64,000 nt of DNA from Alphaproteobacteria bacterium (GTDB lineage Bacteria > Pseudomonadota > Alphaproteobacteria > UBA8366 > GCA-2717185), in contig JBBDQU010000074.1 in the NCBI GenBank assembly GCA_040905865.1, positions 1 through 64,000 on the forward strand, given 5' to 3'. The notes below the pieces were generated by a model. The model worked only from the letters and a program-made list of their open reading frames with translations, did no database searches and was not told the origin of the DNA. A program made the translations under genes and the position numbers. This document shows, piece by piece, positions 35,223 through 44,160 of this stretch; positions within the stretch are counted from its first letter, which is position 1, and the number at the start of each line of letters is the position of its first letter.

Positions 35223-36413
35223 CTACTCAAACAGCCTTCCGCCCGGCCAGCGCCGCATCAGCAGGAACGCGGCAAGCCCGCCGGCGAAGGACAGCACTGT
35301 CATGGCGTGGAACGCACCGCCGCCATAATTGTCGAACAGTCCGCCCAGGAACGGGGCGATGATGGCCGATGCGATGCTCAGGGCGACGGCGCCATGCAGG
35401 CTTTGCGCGGTCGCGGACAGGCGGCCGGGAATCGCTTCGGCAATGAAGGCCATCGCCGCCAGATGCGCCGCGCCGAAGGTCACCCCGTGCAATGTCTGCG
35501 TCACGATCAGGACCGGCAGGGTCGTGGCATAGGCCAGCAGCGGCCAGCGGATCATTCCCGCGATGGCGGCCACGATGAACAGCCAGCCCGGCCGCAGGCG
35601 CGCCGTCACCCGCGCCCCCACGGCGAACAGCGCCACCTCTGCAATGACCCCCACGGCCCACAGGACGCCGATCATCGTGTCGCCGATCCCCGCGTTGCGC
35701 CAGTGCAGTGTCCCGAAGATGTAGACGACCAGGTGGCTGCTCTGCAGCAGGGCGCTTGCCAGCATCAGCAAGGCGAAGGTCGGATGGACGAACAGCCGCC
35801 AGATCGCCGACAGGCGCAGCGGCGCCGCGTCGACCCGCGAATCCGGCAGCAGCAGGCAAACCGCGAATACGCCGACGAAACTGGCCAGCAATATCCAGAA
35901 GATGACCGATTCCGGATAAAGCTCCAGCGCCTTGCCGCCGGCCAGCGACGCCAGGATAAAGCTGATCGAACCCCAGAGCCGCACCCGGCCATACTGAATC
36001 GGGCGCCTGCTCGTATTGACGATGGCCAGGCTGTCGCCCAGCGGCATGATCGTGCCCCAGGCCACGCCGACCAGGATCGCCACGAGGAAATACTGCCAGA
36101 ATTCGGTACAGACGGCGTAAATCAGGAACCCGGCCGCCGTGATCCCGCTCAGCACCAGCAGCGGCCGCCGCCGGTCGCCGCGGCGGTCGGCGATCTGCGC
36201 GATCAGCGGGCTGGACAGGACCCGCGCAAAGCGGCCGACCGAGAACAGCAGGCCGATCTCGACCGGCCCCAGCCCCCGGCTCGCGAGCCAGACCGGCCAA
36301 TAGGGCAGGTACAGCCCGGCATTGATGAAGACGAACACATAATACAGCGACAGCCGTATCGCGACCGACCGGTCCGACAGGTTGGCGTCATGCTGGTCGC
36401 TGGAAATTGCCAT
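35223..36413 (-). CDS. MFS transporter, HcaT/nucleoside-symporter-like
   Basis: About 396 residues with twelve hydrophobic segments. The opening FVFINAGLYLPYWPVWLASRGL followed by IGLLFSVGRFARVLSSPLI is typical of the 3-phenylpropionate (HcaT) and nucleoside-H+ symporter branch of the major facilitator superfamily, which transports small organic acids or nucleosides. The loop motif ADRRGDRRRPL sits between helices 2 and 3 as expected. The ATG at 36413 is preferred to a TTG at 36449. It ends 8 bases from the stop of the NlpC gene in convergent layout. The substrate is unknown. Confidence 0.88.
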   Translation of the reverse strand: MAISSDQHDANLSDRSVAIRLSLYYVFVFINAGLYLPYWPVWLASRGLGPVEIGLLFSVGRFARVLSSPLIAQIADRRGDRRRPLLVLSGITAAGFLIYAVCTEFWQYFLVAILVGVAWGTIMPLGDSLAIVNTSRRPIQYGRVRLWGSISFILASLAGGKALELYPESVIFWILLASFVGVFAVCLLLPDSRVDAAPLRLSAIWRLFVHPTFALLMLASALLQSSHLVVYIFGTLHWRNAGIGDTMIGVLWAVGVIAEVALFAVGARVTARLRPGWLFIVAAIAGMIRWPLLAYATTLPVLIVTQTLHGVTFGAAHLAAMAFIAEAIPGRLSATAQSLHGAVALSIASAIIAPFLGGLFDNYGGGAFHAMTVLSFAGGLAAFLLMRRWPGGRLFE

Positions 36414-36478
36414 GCGCTGCGCAATAAGCGCGAACGCCCGGCGGCGCAACCGGTTTTCGCATCGCCGCGAAACCGGTG

Positions 36479-36970
36479 TTACCGGCCGCGAAAGAAGTAC
36501 AGCATGTCCAGCGCCGGCGGGGCGACGTCGGTCTGGCTCAACATGTCATGGGCCTGGCCGCGGTGATGGGTCTGATGGTTGAAGAAATGCGCCAGCAGCG
36601 CCGCAAGCGCCATGCGCTGCGGGTCGCCGCTGGTGGTCTTGAACTGCACATCGCCGGCCATCGCTTCCTCGGTACTGTCGGCCATATAGGCGATGATATC
36701 CGCATCCATCCTTTCGCGCGCGGCGCGCAGCGCGGCCCGTTCGGCATACATTTCGGAGTCGAGCGCAATCGACGGCGAGGTGCCGTGCAGCCGCGACGTC
36801 CAGATCGTATCGCCGACCATCATGTGATTCAGCACGCCGTGGATCGACCCGAAGAATGCCTGCCGGGGCGCGAAATAGGCCTCATCCGCCAGCGTATCGA
36901 CGGCATCGTACAGCCGGGTATTGGCCCATTTGTTATATGCCGCGAACTGCCTGAAATGCGTCAGCATCAT
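36479..36970 (-). CDS. DinB-family protein
   Basis: 163 residues of the DinB/YfiT four-helix bundle, a metal-binding fold. The His triad is visible: HGVLNHMMVGDTIW (first His) and ALLAHFFNHQTHHRGQAHDM (two further His), followed by a conserved Gln. Members include bacillithiol- or mycothiol-type transferases and damage-inducible proteins; the role here is unknown. The start at 36970 follows GGAGAGGAA at 7 bases; a longer frame would start inside that site. It is transcribed away from the LysR gene and upstream of the MFS gene. Confidence 0.9.
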   Translation of the reverse strand: MMLTHFRQFAAYNKWANTRLYDAVDTLADEAYFAPRQAFFGSIHGVLNHMMVGDTIWTSRLHGTSPSIALDSEMYAERAALRAARERMDADIIAYMADSTEEAMAGDVQFKTTSGDPQRMALAALLAHFFNHQTHHRGQAHDMLSQTDVAPPALDMLYFFRGR

Positions 36971-37147
36971 TCTGTCGTTCCTCTCCATCGCCCCCCGCCA
37001 GAACCGGATTTAACCCTGTCCCGGTCCGGTTGAAAATCGATAAATTTTCCCCTTAAATTGAATTTTTCTCAATTATTATTGATTCATAAAAAATTGTAAG
37101 TTACTTTTATTAAATAATTTTTATGTTTTAAAGCTGAATATTTTTTA

Positions 37148-38044
37148 ATGATGAATTCCGCACGCCTGCCGCCACTGAACGCGTTGCGCGCCTTCGAGGC
37201 AACGGCGCGCCTGATGACTTTGGCAGCGGCGGCCGAAGAACTCAACGTCACCCCCTCCGCGATCAGCCACCAGATACGCTCCCTGGAGGATGCGCTGGGC
37301 GTTCCGCTGTTCCACCGGGTCAACCGGCGCCTGACCCTGACCCGGGAAGGCCGGCTTCTGCTGCCGGGCCTGTCGGATGCCTTCCGCCGGATGGTGTCGG
37401 CCATGTCCGCGCTGGAGTCGAACAAGCGCCAGGGCGTGCTGACGGTGAGCACACTCGAGACCCTGGCCATGCACTGGTTCATGCCACGGCTGCCGTCCTT
37501 TCAGGACACCCATCCCGAAATCGAAGTCCGTATTTCGACGACGATCCGCGTGGTCGATTTCGAGCATGACGACATCGATCTGGCCATCCGGCACGGGCGC
37601 GGCGCCTGGCCGGGCCTGTCGTCCGACTTCCTGTTTTCGCTGGAGACCATTCCGGTCTGCAGCCCCACCCTGGCAACCGCCAAAGCGCCGCTCGACAATC
37701 CGGCGGACCTGTCGCGGCATATCCTGCTGCATACCGATGCCAGCCCGGATGAATGGCCGGACTGGCTGGCCAGCGCGGGGCAGCCCGGACTGACGCCGTT
37801 ACGCAGCCTGATCTTCGAAAAGACAAACTTTGCCCTTGCGGCGGCCATGAAGGGAATCGGCGTCGCCATCGCGGACCGGCATATCGTGGCCGAAGACATC
37901 GATACCGGCCGGCTGATCGCCCCCTTCGCGCATGCTCTCAACCGCGATACCGGATATTATCTGGTGTATCCGTCGAACCGCGCCGAACATCCCAAAATCA
38001 GAGTTTTCCGGGACTGGCTGTTGTCCGTCGCACAGGACCATTGA
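37148..38044 (+). CDS. LysR-family transcriptional regulator (GcvA-like)
   Basis: 298 residues. The N-terminal winged helix reads LPPLNALRAFEATARLMTLA, then AAEELNVTPSAISHQIRSLE (the recognition helix) and LFHRVNRRLTLTREGR. The effector domain of the GcvA/AmpR type starts near residue 90 (GVLTVSTLETLAMHWFMPRL) and contains DIDLAIRHGRG and PVCSPTL. The regulon is unknown. A divergent DinB gene starts 177 bases away across an AT-rich stretch, a usual place for autoregulation. Two overlapping ATGs (37148, 37151) are available. Confidence 0.93.
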   Translation: MMNSARLPPLNALRAFEATARLMTLAAAAEELNVTPSAISHQIRSLEDALGVPLFHRVNRRLTLTREGRLLLPGLSDAFRRMVSAMSALESNKRQGVLTVSTLETLAMHWFMPRLPSFQDTHPEIEVRISTTIRVVDFEHDDIDLAIRHGRGAWPGLSSDFLFSLETIPVCSPTLATAKAPLDNPADLSRHILLHTDASPDEWPDWLASAGQPGLTPLRSLIFEKTNFALAAAMKGIGVAIADRHIVAEDIDTGRLIAPFAHALNRDTGYYLVYPSNRAEHPKIRVFRDWLLSVAQDH

Positions 38045-38066
38045 GGGCTCTATTTTCATTAAGGTC

Positions 38067-38126
38067 GATCAGATTCACGTGATTGTTGGATCGCCATCAG
38101 CGATTCCAGCAAACCACGATCTGATC
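38067..38126 (+). repeat. Dispersed palindrome, copy D (complete)
   Basis: GATCAGAT (38067-38074) and ATCTGATC (38119-38126) close an imperfect 60-base hairpin whose left half is the shared 26-mer (38070-38095, CAGATTCACGTGATTGTTGG and on). The right end touches the last base of the PhzF stop codon. It lies between the convergent lysR and phzF genes. Confidence 0.75.
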
Positions 38127-38920
38127 TATAAGCGGATCACGCCTTCCAGGAACGGCGTTACCTGCCCTGTCAGGATAATCCGGTCGCCGGCGACCGTGCA
38201 TCCGACCGCGCCGCCCCGCGGCGACAGTTGCCGCGCATCGAGCACGGGACGCGCCAGCCGTTCCGACCAGTAGGGCGCCAGCACGCAATGCGCCCGGCCG
38301 GTGACGGGGTCTTCGTTCACCCCCTTCGCCGGCGCGAAATAGCGCGAGACGAAATCGCAGTCGCGCCCCGGCGCCGTCACGATCAGTCCGGGCCGATCCA
38401 GCGCGCCAATGGCGGCAAAGTCGGGTTTCAACCCCCGGATTTCATCTTCGGACTCGAAGATCGCGACATAATCCGTATCGCCCCGCCGGCACCCCATGGG
38501 AACCGCCCCCAGCGCCCGGGCCAGCGCGTCCGGTACCGTATGCTGCCGGGTTCGCAGGGCCGGAAAATCCATCGACAGCCGCTCACCGGACCGGATCACG
38601 GTCAGCGGCCCGCTTTTCGTCCGGAATGTCACTGTATCGCCGAAATGCGTCGTCTTGTGGAAAACGACCCAGGCGGTCGCCATGGTCGCATGGCCGCACA
38701 GCGGCACCTCGACCCGTGGCGTAAACCAGCGCAATTCATGCGCCGCATCAGTCGCAACGCAGAACGCGGTTTCCGACAGGTTGTTTTCCGCCGCAATCGC
38801 CTGCATCACCCCGTCATCCAGCCACGACTGCAGCAGGCATACCGCCGCGGGATTACCGCTGAACGGGTGCTCCGGCCCCAGGGTAAAGGCATCGAGCTGA
38901 TAGACAGCGTACTCGGCCAC
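38126..38920 (-). CDS. PhzF-family isomerase
   Basis: 264 residues of the PhzF/diaminopimelate-epimerase fold. The N-terminus has QLDAFTLGPEHPFSGNPAAV, ending in the SGNPAAV signature. ENNLSETAFC follows with the catalytic-Glu-type position, then RWFTPRVEVPLCGHATM (P-x-x-E-x-x-x-CGHAT) and the second-half motif GVNEDPVTGRAHC. PhzF itself isomerises DHHA in phenazine synthesis, but most relatives are of unknown role. No phenazine genes occur here. It lies 24 bases after thiG on the same strand, so it probably ends the thiOSG operon and falls under the TPP riboswitch, which is not a usual partner. Confidence 0.9.
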   Translation of the reverse strand: MAEYAVYQLDAFTLGPEHPFSGNPAAVCLLQSWLDDGVMQAIAAENNLSETAFCVATDAAHELRWFTPRVEVPLCGHATMATAWVVFHKTTHFGDTVTFRTKSGPLTVIRSGERLSMDFPALRTRQHTVPDALARALGAVPMGCRRGDTDYVAIFESEDEIRGLKPDFAAIGALDRPGLIVTAPGRDCDFVSRYFAPAKGVNEDPVTGRAHCVLAPYWSERLARPVLDARQLSPRGGAVGCTVAGDRIILTGQVTPFLEGVIRL

Positions 38921-38944
38921 GGGTTATCCCGCCGCGGACCGGCT

Positions 38945-39715
38945 TCAGCCGCCGACCATTCCGGCCTTCGGGCTGGACGCCTCCGCATAGAGCTTGCGGG
39001 GGATCCGGCCCGCCTGCCAGGCCAGTCGCCCGGCCTTCACGCCGTAATTCATTGCTGTCGCCATCGCGACCGGATCGCGCGCCTTGGCGATGGCCGTATT
39101 CAGCAGAATGGCGTCACAGCCGAGTTCCAGCGCGATGGCCGCATCGGATGCCGTGCCGATCCCCGCATCGACGATAACGGGGACGGAGACCTGATCGCGG
39201 ATGATCTCGATGTTATACGGGTTGCGCAGCCCCATGCCCGATCCGATCGGCGCGCCCAGCGGCATAACGGCGGCGCAGCCGATATCCGCCAGCTTGCGGC
39301 AGGTGATCGGGTCGTCGCTGCAATAGGGCAGGACGATGAACCCGTCCTTCACCAGTTCGTCGGCGGCGGCCAGCAGGTGCTCGACATCGGGATACAGGGT
39401 TTCCTCATCGCCGATCACTTCCAGCTTGATCCAGTTCGATTCCACCGCCTCGCGAGCCAGTTGCGCGGTCAGCACCGCGTCTCTCGCCGTATAGCAGCCG
39501 GCGGTGTTCGGCAGGATGTGGTATTTGTCGCCGATCATGTCGATGACGCTTTCGCCACCGCCGGTGACATTGATCCGGCGGATCGCCACGGTGACGATTT
39601 CCGCGCCGGATGCTTCGATGGCGTCCATCATGACCTGGTTATTGGGATATCCCGACGACCCGATCAGCAACCGGGAGCCGAAGGTCTTGTCCGCAATGGT
39701 GAATGTGTCGCTCAT
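38945..39715 (-). CDS. thiG: Thiazole synthase
   Basis: 256 residues, a TIM-barrel enzyme that condenses DXP, the ThiO product and ThiS-thiocarboxylate into the thiazole phosphate of thiamine. Seen are [14 protein letters not shown], the block [19 protein letters not shown], the Schiff-base Lys97 in [28 protein letters not shown], and [31 protein letters not shown] begin at the ATG at 39715; the longer frame crosses thiS. It lies 61 bases downstream of thiS in the thiO-S-G order typical of alphaproteobacteria. Confidence 0.96.
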   Translation of the reverse strand: MSDTFTIADKTFGSRLLIGSSGYPNNQVMMDAIEASGAEIVTVAIRRINVTGGGESVIDMIGDKYHILPNTAGCYTARDAVLTAQLAREAVESNWIKLEVIGDEETLYPDVEHLLAAADELVKDGFIVLPYCSDDPITCRKLADIGCAAVMPLGAPIGSGMGLRNPYNIEIIRDQVSVPVIVDAGIGTASDAAIALELGCDAILLNTAIAKARDPVAMATAMNYGVKAGRLAWQAGRIPRKLYAEASSPKAGMVGG

Positions 39716-39776
39716 GATTTCAATCCGATAGTCCGTATTCTGTTCGATTTTGCCCGATTTTTGATTCCGGTCGCCA

Positions 39777-39986
39777 TCAGCCGCCGGATACCGGTTTGAC
39801 GATTTCGACATCGTCGCCGGCCGATACGCACTTCTCCGCCCAGTTCCGCCGCGGCACAACCGATCCGTTCAGCGCCACGGCCACAAAGCGGGCGTTTTCA
39901 TCGACGCCTTCCTCGCGCAGGATTTCGACAATTGTCGAGGCGGCGACGGTTCGCGCCGCGCCATTTATCCTGATATCTAGGCTCAT
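39777..39986 (-). CDS. thiS: Thiamine sulfur-carrier protein
   Basis: 69 residues with the ubiquitin-like fold pattern and the obligatory C-terminal Gly-Gly ([10 protein letters not shown]), which is adenylated and thiocarboxylated to donate sulfur for the thiazole ring. [18 protein letters not shown] is the conserved central strand. The start overlaps the thiO stop by 4 bases, so translation is coupled. Confidence 0.94.
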   Translation of the reverse strand: MSLDIRINGAARTVAASTIVEILREEGVDENARFVAVALNGSVVPRRNWAEKCVSAGDDVEIVKPVSGG

Positions 39987-41158
39987 ACCTGTCCCCTTGC
40001 CACCTGCCGCGATTCGGACAGGTGGAACCTGTCGATCCCGAACGGCTGTATTGCCGTCCGGATATGCCCATCCAGCACAAAGCGGCTGACCGCGTCAATT
40101 GTCACGGGCGCCAGCAACACGCCGTTCCGGTGATGCCCGGTCGCGACGACAAGCCCGTCCACGGGGGTTGGCCCCAGAATCGGCGCATCGTCCCGACTGG
40201 TCGGGCGGAAGCCCACCCACATCTCCTTCACCGGCAATTCCTCGATCTGCGGCAGGATTTCCCAGGCCGCCTCCAGCAGCCGGAATATGCCGCCCGCCGT
40301 CAGGTCGCGGTCGAATCCCTTGTCTTCCACCGTCGCCCCCAGGATCAGCGTGCCGTCGCGGCGCGGGACGATATAGATGCCCGGGCCCCAGAGGACATGG
40401 TCGATGACCGGCGCGCGCGGATCCATGCGCAGCGATATCACCTGCCCCTTCAGCGGCCGGACCGGCGGCCGCGCCAGCGGCGGCAAGCCGTCGATATCGT
40501 AGGACCAGGCCCCCGCCGCCAGCAGCACGACATCGGCTTCGTGCAGGCGGCCGTCGACGACGACGCCGCGCACCCGGTTGCCCGTGACATCGACCGCATC
40601 GACCGTCGCATGTTCGTGCAACGCCCCGCCGGCCGCCAGAAACGCGGCGCGCAATGCGGTGACCAGTTGGCGGTTATCGACCTGATGGTCCTTCTGGCTG
40701 AACACGGCGCCGCTGACGCCCGGCGCCAGGTGCGGTTCCATGCGCCGCGCCTGTCCGCCGGTCAGCCAGCTTATCTCCAGTCCAAGGCCGCGCTGGAATT
40801 CATAGGTATTCCGCAATTCCGCCACGTCGTCGCGATGCGCCGCGACGACCAGCGTTCCCTCGTCCCGGTAACCGACATCAACGCCGGATACCGCCGCCAG
40901 TTCTTCGGCAAAGGCCGGCCAGGCGGCCTGGCTTTCCAGATTGAGAGCGAGCAGCGCCTCCTCGCCGGGTTCGGTTTCCACATGCGCGGCCAGCATGCCG
41001 GCGGCGGCCCAGCTTGCTTCCCGACCCGCCTCGCCCCGTTCGAAGATATCGACCCGGCAACCGGCCACCGCCAGCCGCCAGCCGATGCCCAGACCGCAAA
41101 TGCCGCCGCCAATGACGGCGACGCTTGGCCGGATAGAACTAATGGATTTTTCGCTCAT
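39983..41158 (-). CDS. thiO: Glycine oxidase
   Basis: 391-residue FAD enzyme of the DAO family that oxidises glycine to the imine used by ThiG. The dinucleotide fold SVAVIGGGICGLGIGWRLA at residues 12-30, the ATG-like AGWSYD-type region (LLAAGAWSYDIDGL), the typical REASWAAAGMLAAH after the FAD segment, GIYIVPRRDGTLILGATVED and the C-terminal GLVVATGHHRNGVLLAP all fit ThiO. First gene of thiOSG, directly under the TPP riboswitch at 41166-41240. Confidence 0.94.
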   Translation of the reverse strand: MSEKSISSIRPSVAVIGGGICGLGIGWRLAVAGCRVDIFERGEAGREASWAAAGMLAAHVETEPGEEALLALNLESQAAWPAFAEELAAVSGVDVGYRDEGTLVVAAHRDDVAELRNTYEFQRGLGLEISWLTGGQARRMEPHLAPGVSGAVFSQKDHQVDNRQLVTALRAAFLAAGGALHEHATVDAVDVTGNRVRGVVVDGRLHEADVVLLAAGAWSYDIDGLPPLARPPVRPLKGQVISLRMDPRAPVIDHVLWGPGIYIVPRRDGTLILGATVEDKGFDRDLTAGGIFRLLEAAWEILPQIEELPVKEMWVGFRPTSRDDAPILGPTPVDGLVVATGHHRNGVLLAPVTIDAVSRFVLDGHIRTAIQPFGIDRFHLSESRQVARGQV

Positions 41159-41165
41159 TCGAAAC

Positions 41166-41240
41166 AGCTCCCTACGCTGGCATTATCCAGGTCAGGTTTG
41201 TTGGGTATGATCTCAGCCGGAAACATCCGGCACCCCAGCT
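41166..41240 (-). ncRNA. TPP (THI-box) riboswitch of the thiOSG operon
   Basis: Minus-strand sequence 41240 to 41166 has all landmarks of the TPP aptamer: AGCTGGGGTGCCGG (P1/P2 start), GGCTGAGATCATACCC (P2/P3 and the pyrimidine-sensing CUGAGA loop), CCTGACCTGGATAATGCCAG and CGTAGGGAGCT (P4/P5 pyrophosphate pocket and closing P1). Only 7 bases separate it from the thiO start, so control is most likely at translation initiation by masking the start region when TPP is bound. Confidence 0.96.
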
Positions 41241-41247
41241 ATCGGCA

Positions 41248-41276
41248 ATAGTAAATCAAGTCCACGAATTTGAAAA
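41248..41276 (-). promoter_or_regulatory. Candidate promoter of the thi operon
   Basis: On the minus strand TTTTCA (41271-41276), 17 bases, then TACTAT (41248-41253), so that transcription would begin right at the riboswitch 5' end. Both boxes match consensus at 4 of 6 positions. Confidence 0.45.
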
Positions 41277-41476
41277 GTGGCTCGCGGCTATCGTCCCCGA
41301 CCGCCCCCGCCGGTCGTGGAGCCTGGCTCCCACCGTCTGGCCATTCTCCAAGGTCACGACATCGCCCTGCTGTAATGCCCTATTCCGTGGATATGGCCTC
41401 GCCTACCGAAATCTGCAACCCCACCGCAGAAACTGACCGTAATGTGCAAAATATCCGTAAAATAGAGTTCGTTTTT

Positions 41477-41528
41477 GCACATCAGGTTTGATTGGAACCT
41501 GTCGCGGTTCCAATCAAACCTGATGTGC
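41477..41528. repeat. 23-bp perfect inverted repeat, 6-nt loop
   Basis: Arms 41477-41499 (GCACATCAGGTTTGATTGGA and ACC) and 41506-41528 are exact reverse complements around TGTCGC. No T-run follows on the plus strand, and on the minus strand the next bases are AAAAAC, so it is not a normal terminator. As at 1999-2055, it is followed about 20 bases later by the dispersed CAGATTCACATGG motif. Confidence 0.9.
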
Positions 41529-41546
41529 TATATCTTTAGCAAGATA

Positions 41547-41608
41547 GATCAGATTCACATGGTTGTCGGATCGCCAGAGGCGCGAATCGTGCAAAGTATG
41601 ATCGGATC
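41547..41608 (+). repeat. Dispersed palindrome, copy E (complete)
   Basis: It starts GATCAGATTCACATGG and ends GATCGGATC, forming an imperfect hairpin of about 62 bases. The internal 26-mer (41550-41575) is identical to copy A at 2082-2107. It lies 60 bases before the CoxL-like gene's GTG start. Confidence 0.75.
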
Positions 41609-41668
41609 TGACGCCTTGGACCCACCGGTGTATTGTTCAGGCAGATAAACACGTTCGAAGGATTATCC

Positions 41669-44014
41669 GTGCCCGATAGCCGTCCAGAATCGTCCGACCA
41701 GGGTTCCGACCAGGGTATCGGCGCATCTGTCAAACGCGTTGAGGACGCGGCGCTACTGACGGGGCATGGCCGCTTCATCGACGATATCAACCTGCCCGGC
41801 CAGGCCCACGCCCATTTCGTCCGCTCCCCCTATCCGCACGCCCGGATCCAGGATATCGACGTAGCGGATGCCGTGGCGGCGCCGGGCGTGATCGCGGTCT
41901 TTACCGGCGCGGACATGAAAGCTGACGGTGTCGGGGACATTCGCGCCGCGGCGCCCGTCCGCAACCGTGACGGGTCGGCGCTCGATTTCCCGCCGCGGCA
42001 CTGTTTCGCTATCGATACCGCACGCTATATCGGCGATGCCGTTGCGGTCGTTATCGCCGAAACCGCCATGCAGGCCGCTGATGCGGCCGAATTACTGGCG
42101 ATAGATTACGATGGCCTGCCGTCGGTCACCGGAACGATGGCCGCGGCCCAACCGGATTCACCGGTCATCTGGCCGCAATTCGGCTCGAATATCGCGCTGG
42201 ACTGGGAGCGCGGCGACAAGGCCGCGACCGATTCCGCCTTCGCCCGCGCGGCGCATATCGCCCGGGTCGATCTCGTCAACAACCGGATCATGCTGGCGGC
42301 CATGGAAGTTCGCGGCGCCATCGCCGAATTCGACCCCGCCACCAGCCGCTATACGATCCATACGCCGACACAGGGCAGCAATCCGGTCCGCAACGCCATT
42401 GCCCGCAGCCTTGGCGTGCCGCTGAACGATGTCCGGCTGATCACGCCGGATGTCGGCGGCGGCTTCGGTATCAAGAACGATATCTATCCCGAGCAGATCG
42501 TCATCCCCTGGGCGGCGAAGAAGCTGGGCCGACCCGTCAAATGGTACCCGGACCGCAGCGATTCCTTCCTGACCGACTATCACTGCCGCGACCACGTCAC
42601 CCATGGCGAACTGGCGCTCGACGCCGATGGCGTTTTCCTGGCCATCCGCTGCAGCACGACCTCCAACATGGGAGCCTATATCACCGGCAATGCGCCGGTC
42701 ATTCCGACCGCGGGCGGCACGCGGATGCTGGCCAATGTCTACCGGATCCCGACGATTTACGCGGAAACACGATGCGTTGTGACCAATACGACGCCTGTCG
42801 CCTCCTTCCGGGGCGCCGGGAAGCCCGAATACTGCTACCTGGTGGAGCGGCTGGTGGACAAGGCGGCGCGCGGCATGGATATCGACCCGGCGGAACTGCG
42901 CCGGCGCAATCTGATCGCCGAGCAAGAACTGCCCTGGGAGACCCCGACGGGGCTCGTCTATGACAGCGGCAACTTCGCGGAAAGCCTGAACCAGGCGCTG
43001 TCGCTGGCCGATCAGCCCGGCTTTGCCGCCCGCAAGGCGGCGGCCCGCGACAGGGGCAAACTGCTGGGCTTCGGCTATGCGACCTATACGGAACCCGATG
43101 GCTTCATGGATAACCGGGTCAGCCTGCAATTCGATCCCTCCGGCATGCTGACCATGACGACGACCGGGCAGACCAACGGACAGGGGCATGTCACCACGTT
43201 CAGCCAGATCGTGGCCAGCCGCCTCGGCCTGCCGCTGGACGGTATCCGCGTATTGCAGGGCGATACGGACCGGATCGGTCCCGGATCGGGCACGGGCGGG
43301 TCGCGCACCACCACGGTTACCGGCGGCGCCATCGTTGAAAGCGCGGAGGTCATCATCGGCAAGGCCAGACGCATCGCCGCGCAACTGCTGGAAGCCAGCA
43401 CCGACGACCTGGAATTCGAGTCGGGCCGATTCACCATCGCCGGCACCGACCGCACGATCAGCCTGACCGAAATAGCCAAAGCCTCGTTCAACCGGGACAG
43501 CGTGCCTCCCGGCGACGGGCTGGGCCTGGAAGCCAGCGCCCATTATGTCGCCCGCGCCTACAGCTACCCCAGCGGCTGCCACGTCGCCGAGGTCGAAATC
43601 GACCGCGACACCGGACACGTGGCGGTAACGCGCTACGCGATGGTCAGCGATTTCGGCACCATCGTGAACCCGATGCTGCTGGAAGGACAGATGCATGGCG
43701 GCGTCATCAACGGGTTGGGCCAGGCGCTGTATGAAGAGAGCGCCTACGACCCCGAAAGCGGACAGCTGATCACCGGCTCGTTCATGGATTACTGCATTCC
43801 GCGCGCGCGGGAGATCCCATCCTTCGCATGGGGGCTTAATCCGACTGTCTGCAAGACCAATCCGCTGGGCGTGAAAGGCTGCGGCGAATCCGGCCCCACC
43901 GCCGGCATGCCCGCCATCGTCAACGCCATCGTCGACGCGCTGGCGGAATTCGGCGTCACGGAAATCGACATGCCGGTCACGCCGGAAAAAATCTGGCGGG
44001 CGATGCGCGGCTGA
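41669..44014 (+). CDS. Xanthine dehydrogenase-family molybdopterin subunit (CoxL-like), orphan
   Basis: About 781 residues of the large molybdenum subunit of CO/xanthine dehydrogenases. It begins with GASVKRVEDAALLTGHGRFI and PGQAHAHFVRSPYPHARI. The core has TPDVGGGFGIKND, FRGAGKPEYCYLVERLVD, TGQTNGQGHVTTFSQIVA, GGSRTTTVTGGAI, and the catalytic Glu in GVKGCGESGPTAGMPAIVNA. The CO-oxidising active-site loop (VAYxCSFR) is replaced by TTPVASFRGAG, so it is a general hydroxylase rather than CO dehydrogenase. The FAD and 2Fe-2S subunits usually encoded beside it are missing. The GTG at 41669 is chosen because GAAGGA lies six bases upstream. Confidence 0.9.
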   Translation: MPDSRPESSDQGSDQGIGASVKRVEDAALLTGHGRFIDDINLPGQAHAHFVRSPYPHARIQDIDVADAVAAPGVIAVFTGADMKADGVGDIRAAAPVRNRDGSALDFPPRHCFAIDTARYIGDAVAVVIAETAMQAADAAELLAIDYDGLPSVTGTMAAAQPDSPVIWPQFGSNIALDWERGDKAATDSAFARAAHIARVDLVNNRIMLAAMEVRGAIAEFDPATSRYTIHTPTQGSNPVRNAIARSLGVPLNDVRLITPDVGGGFGIKNDIYPEQIVIPWAAKKLGRPVKWYPDRSDSFLTDYHCRDHVTHGELALDADGVFLAIRCSTTSNMGAYITGNAPVIPTAGGTRMLANVYRIPTIYAETRCVVTNTTPVASFRGAGKPEYCYLVERLVDKAARGMDIDPAELRRRNLIAEQELPWETPTGLVYDSGNFAESLNQALSLADQPGFAARKAAARDRGKLLGFGYATYTEPDGFMDNRVSLQFDPSGMLTMTTTGQTNGQGHVTTFSQIVASRLGLPLDGIRVLQGDTDRIGPGSGTGGSRTTTVTGGAIVESAEVIIGKARRIAAQLLEASTDDLEFESGRFTIAGTDRTISLTEIAKASFNRDSVPPGDGLGLEASAHYVARAYSYPSGCHVAEVEIDRDTGHVAVTRYAMVSDFGTIVNPMLLEGQMHGGVINGLGQALYEESAYDPESGQLITGSFMDYCIPRAREIPSFAWGLNPTVCKTNPLGVKGCGESGPTAGMPAIVNAIVDALAEFGVTEIDMPVTPEKIWRAMRG

Positions 44015-44160
44015 CCGGCGCCGGGGCGCGACCTTCCCTTTCGCGGCCGAACCGGCCAGAATACCATCCGGCGTATCCGGACGGCTGGTGGCGATCGGCC
44101 GCCGCGATGGATACGTTGCGCGCCAAACCATCGTCACCCTGCAAACGAGGAAGTCCTTTC

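Larger units (their letters stand above)
41277..41668. other. Intergenic region with long hairpin and repeat copy
   Basis: About 390 bases between the thi promoter and the CoxL-like gene. Contents recognised are the long perfect inverted repeat at 41477-41528 and dispersed palindrome copy E at 41547-41608. Short open frames on the minus strand between 41270 and 41400 have protein-like composition but no start codon and frame breaks, so I do not call a gene. Confidence 0.5.

Noticed and set aside
34890-36566. 558-codon plus-strand frame across the NlpC and MFS genes
   Set aside because: It is an out-of-frame shadow of the NlpC gene and antisense to the MFS gene, and its Arg/Gln-rich translation shows no domain.
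41669-44014. Calling the molybdenum protein carbon monoxide dehydrogenase (coxL)
   Set aside because: The form I CoxL active-site loop (AYRCSFR type) is absent (TTPVASFRG instead) and no coxM or coxS lies beside it.
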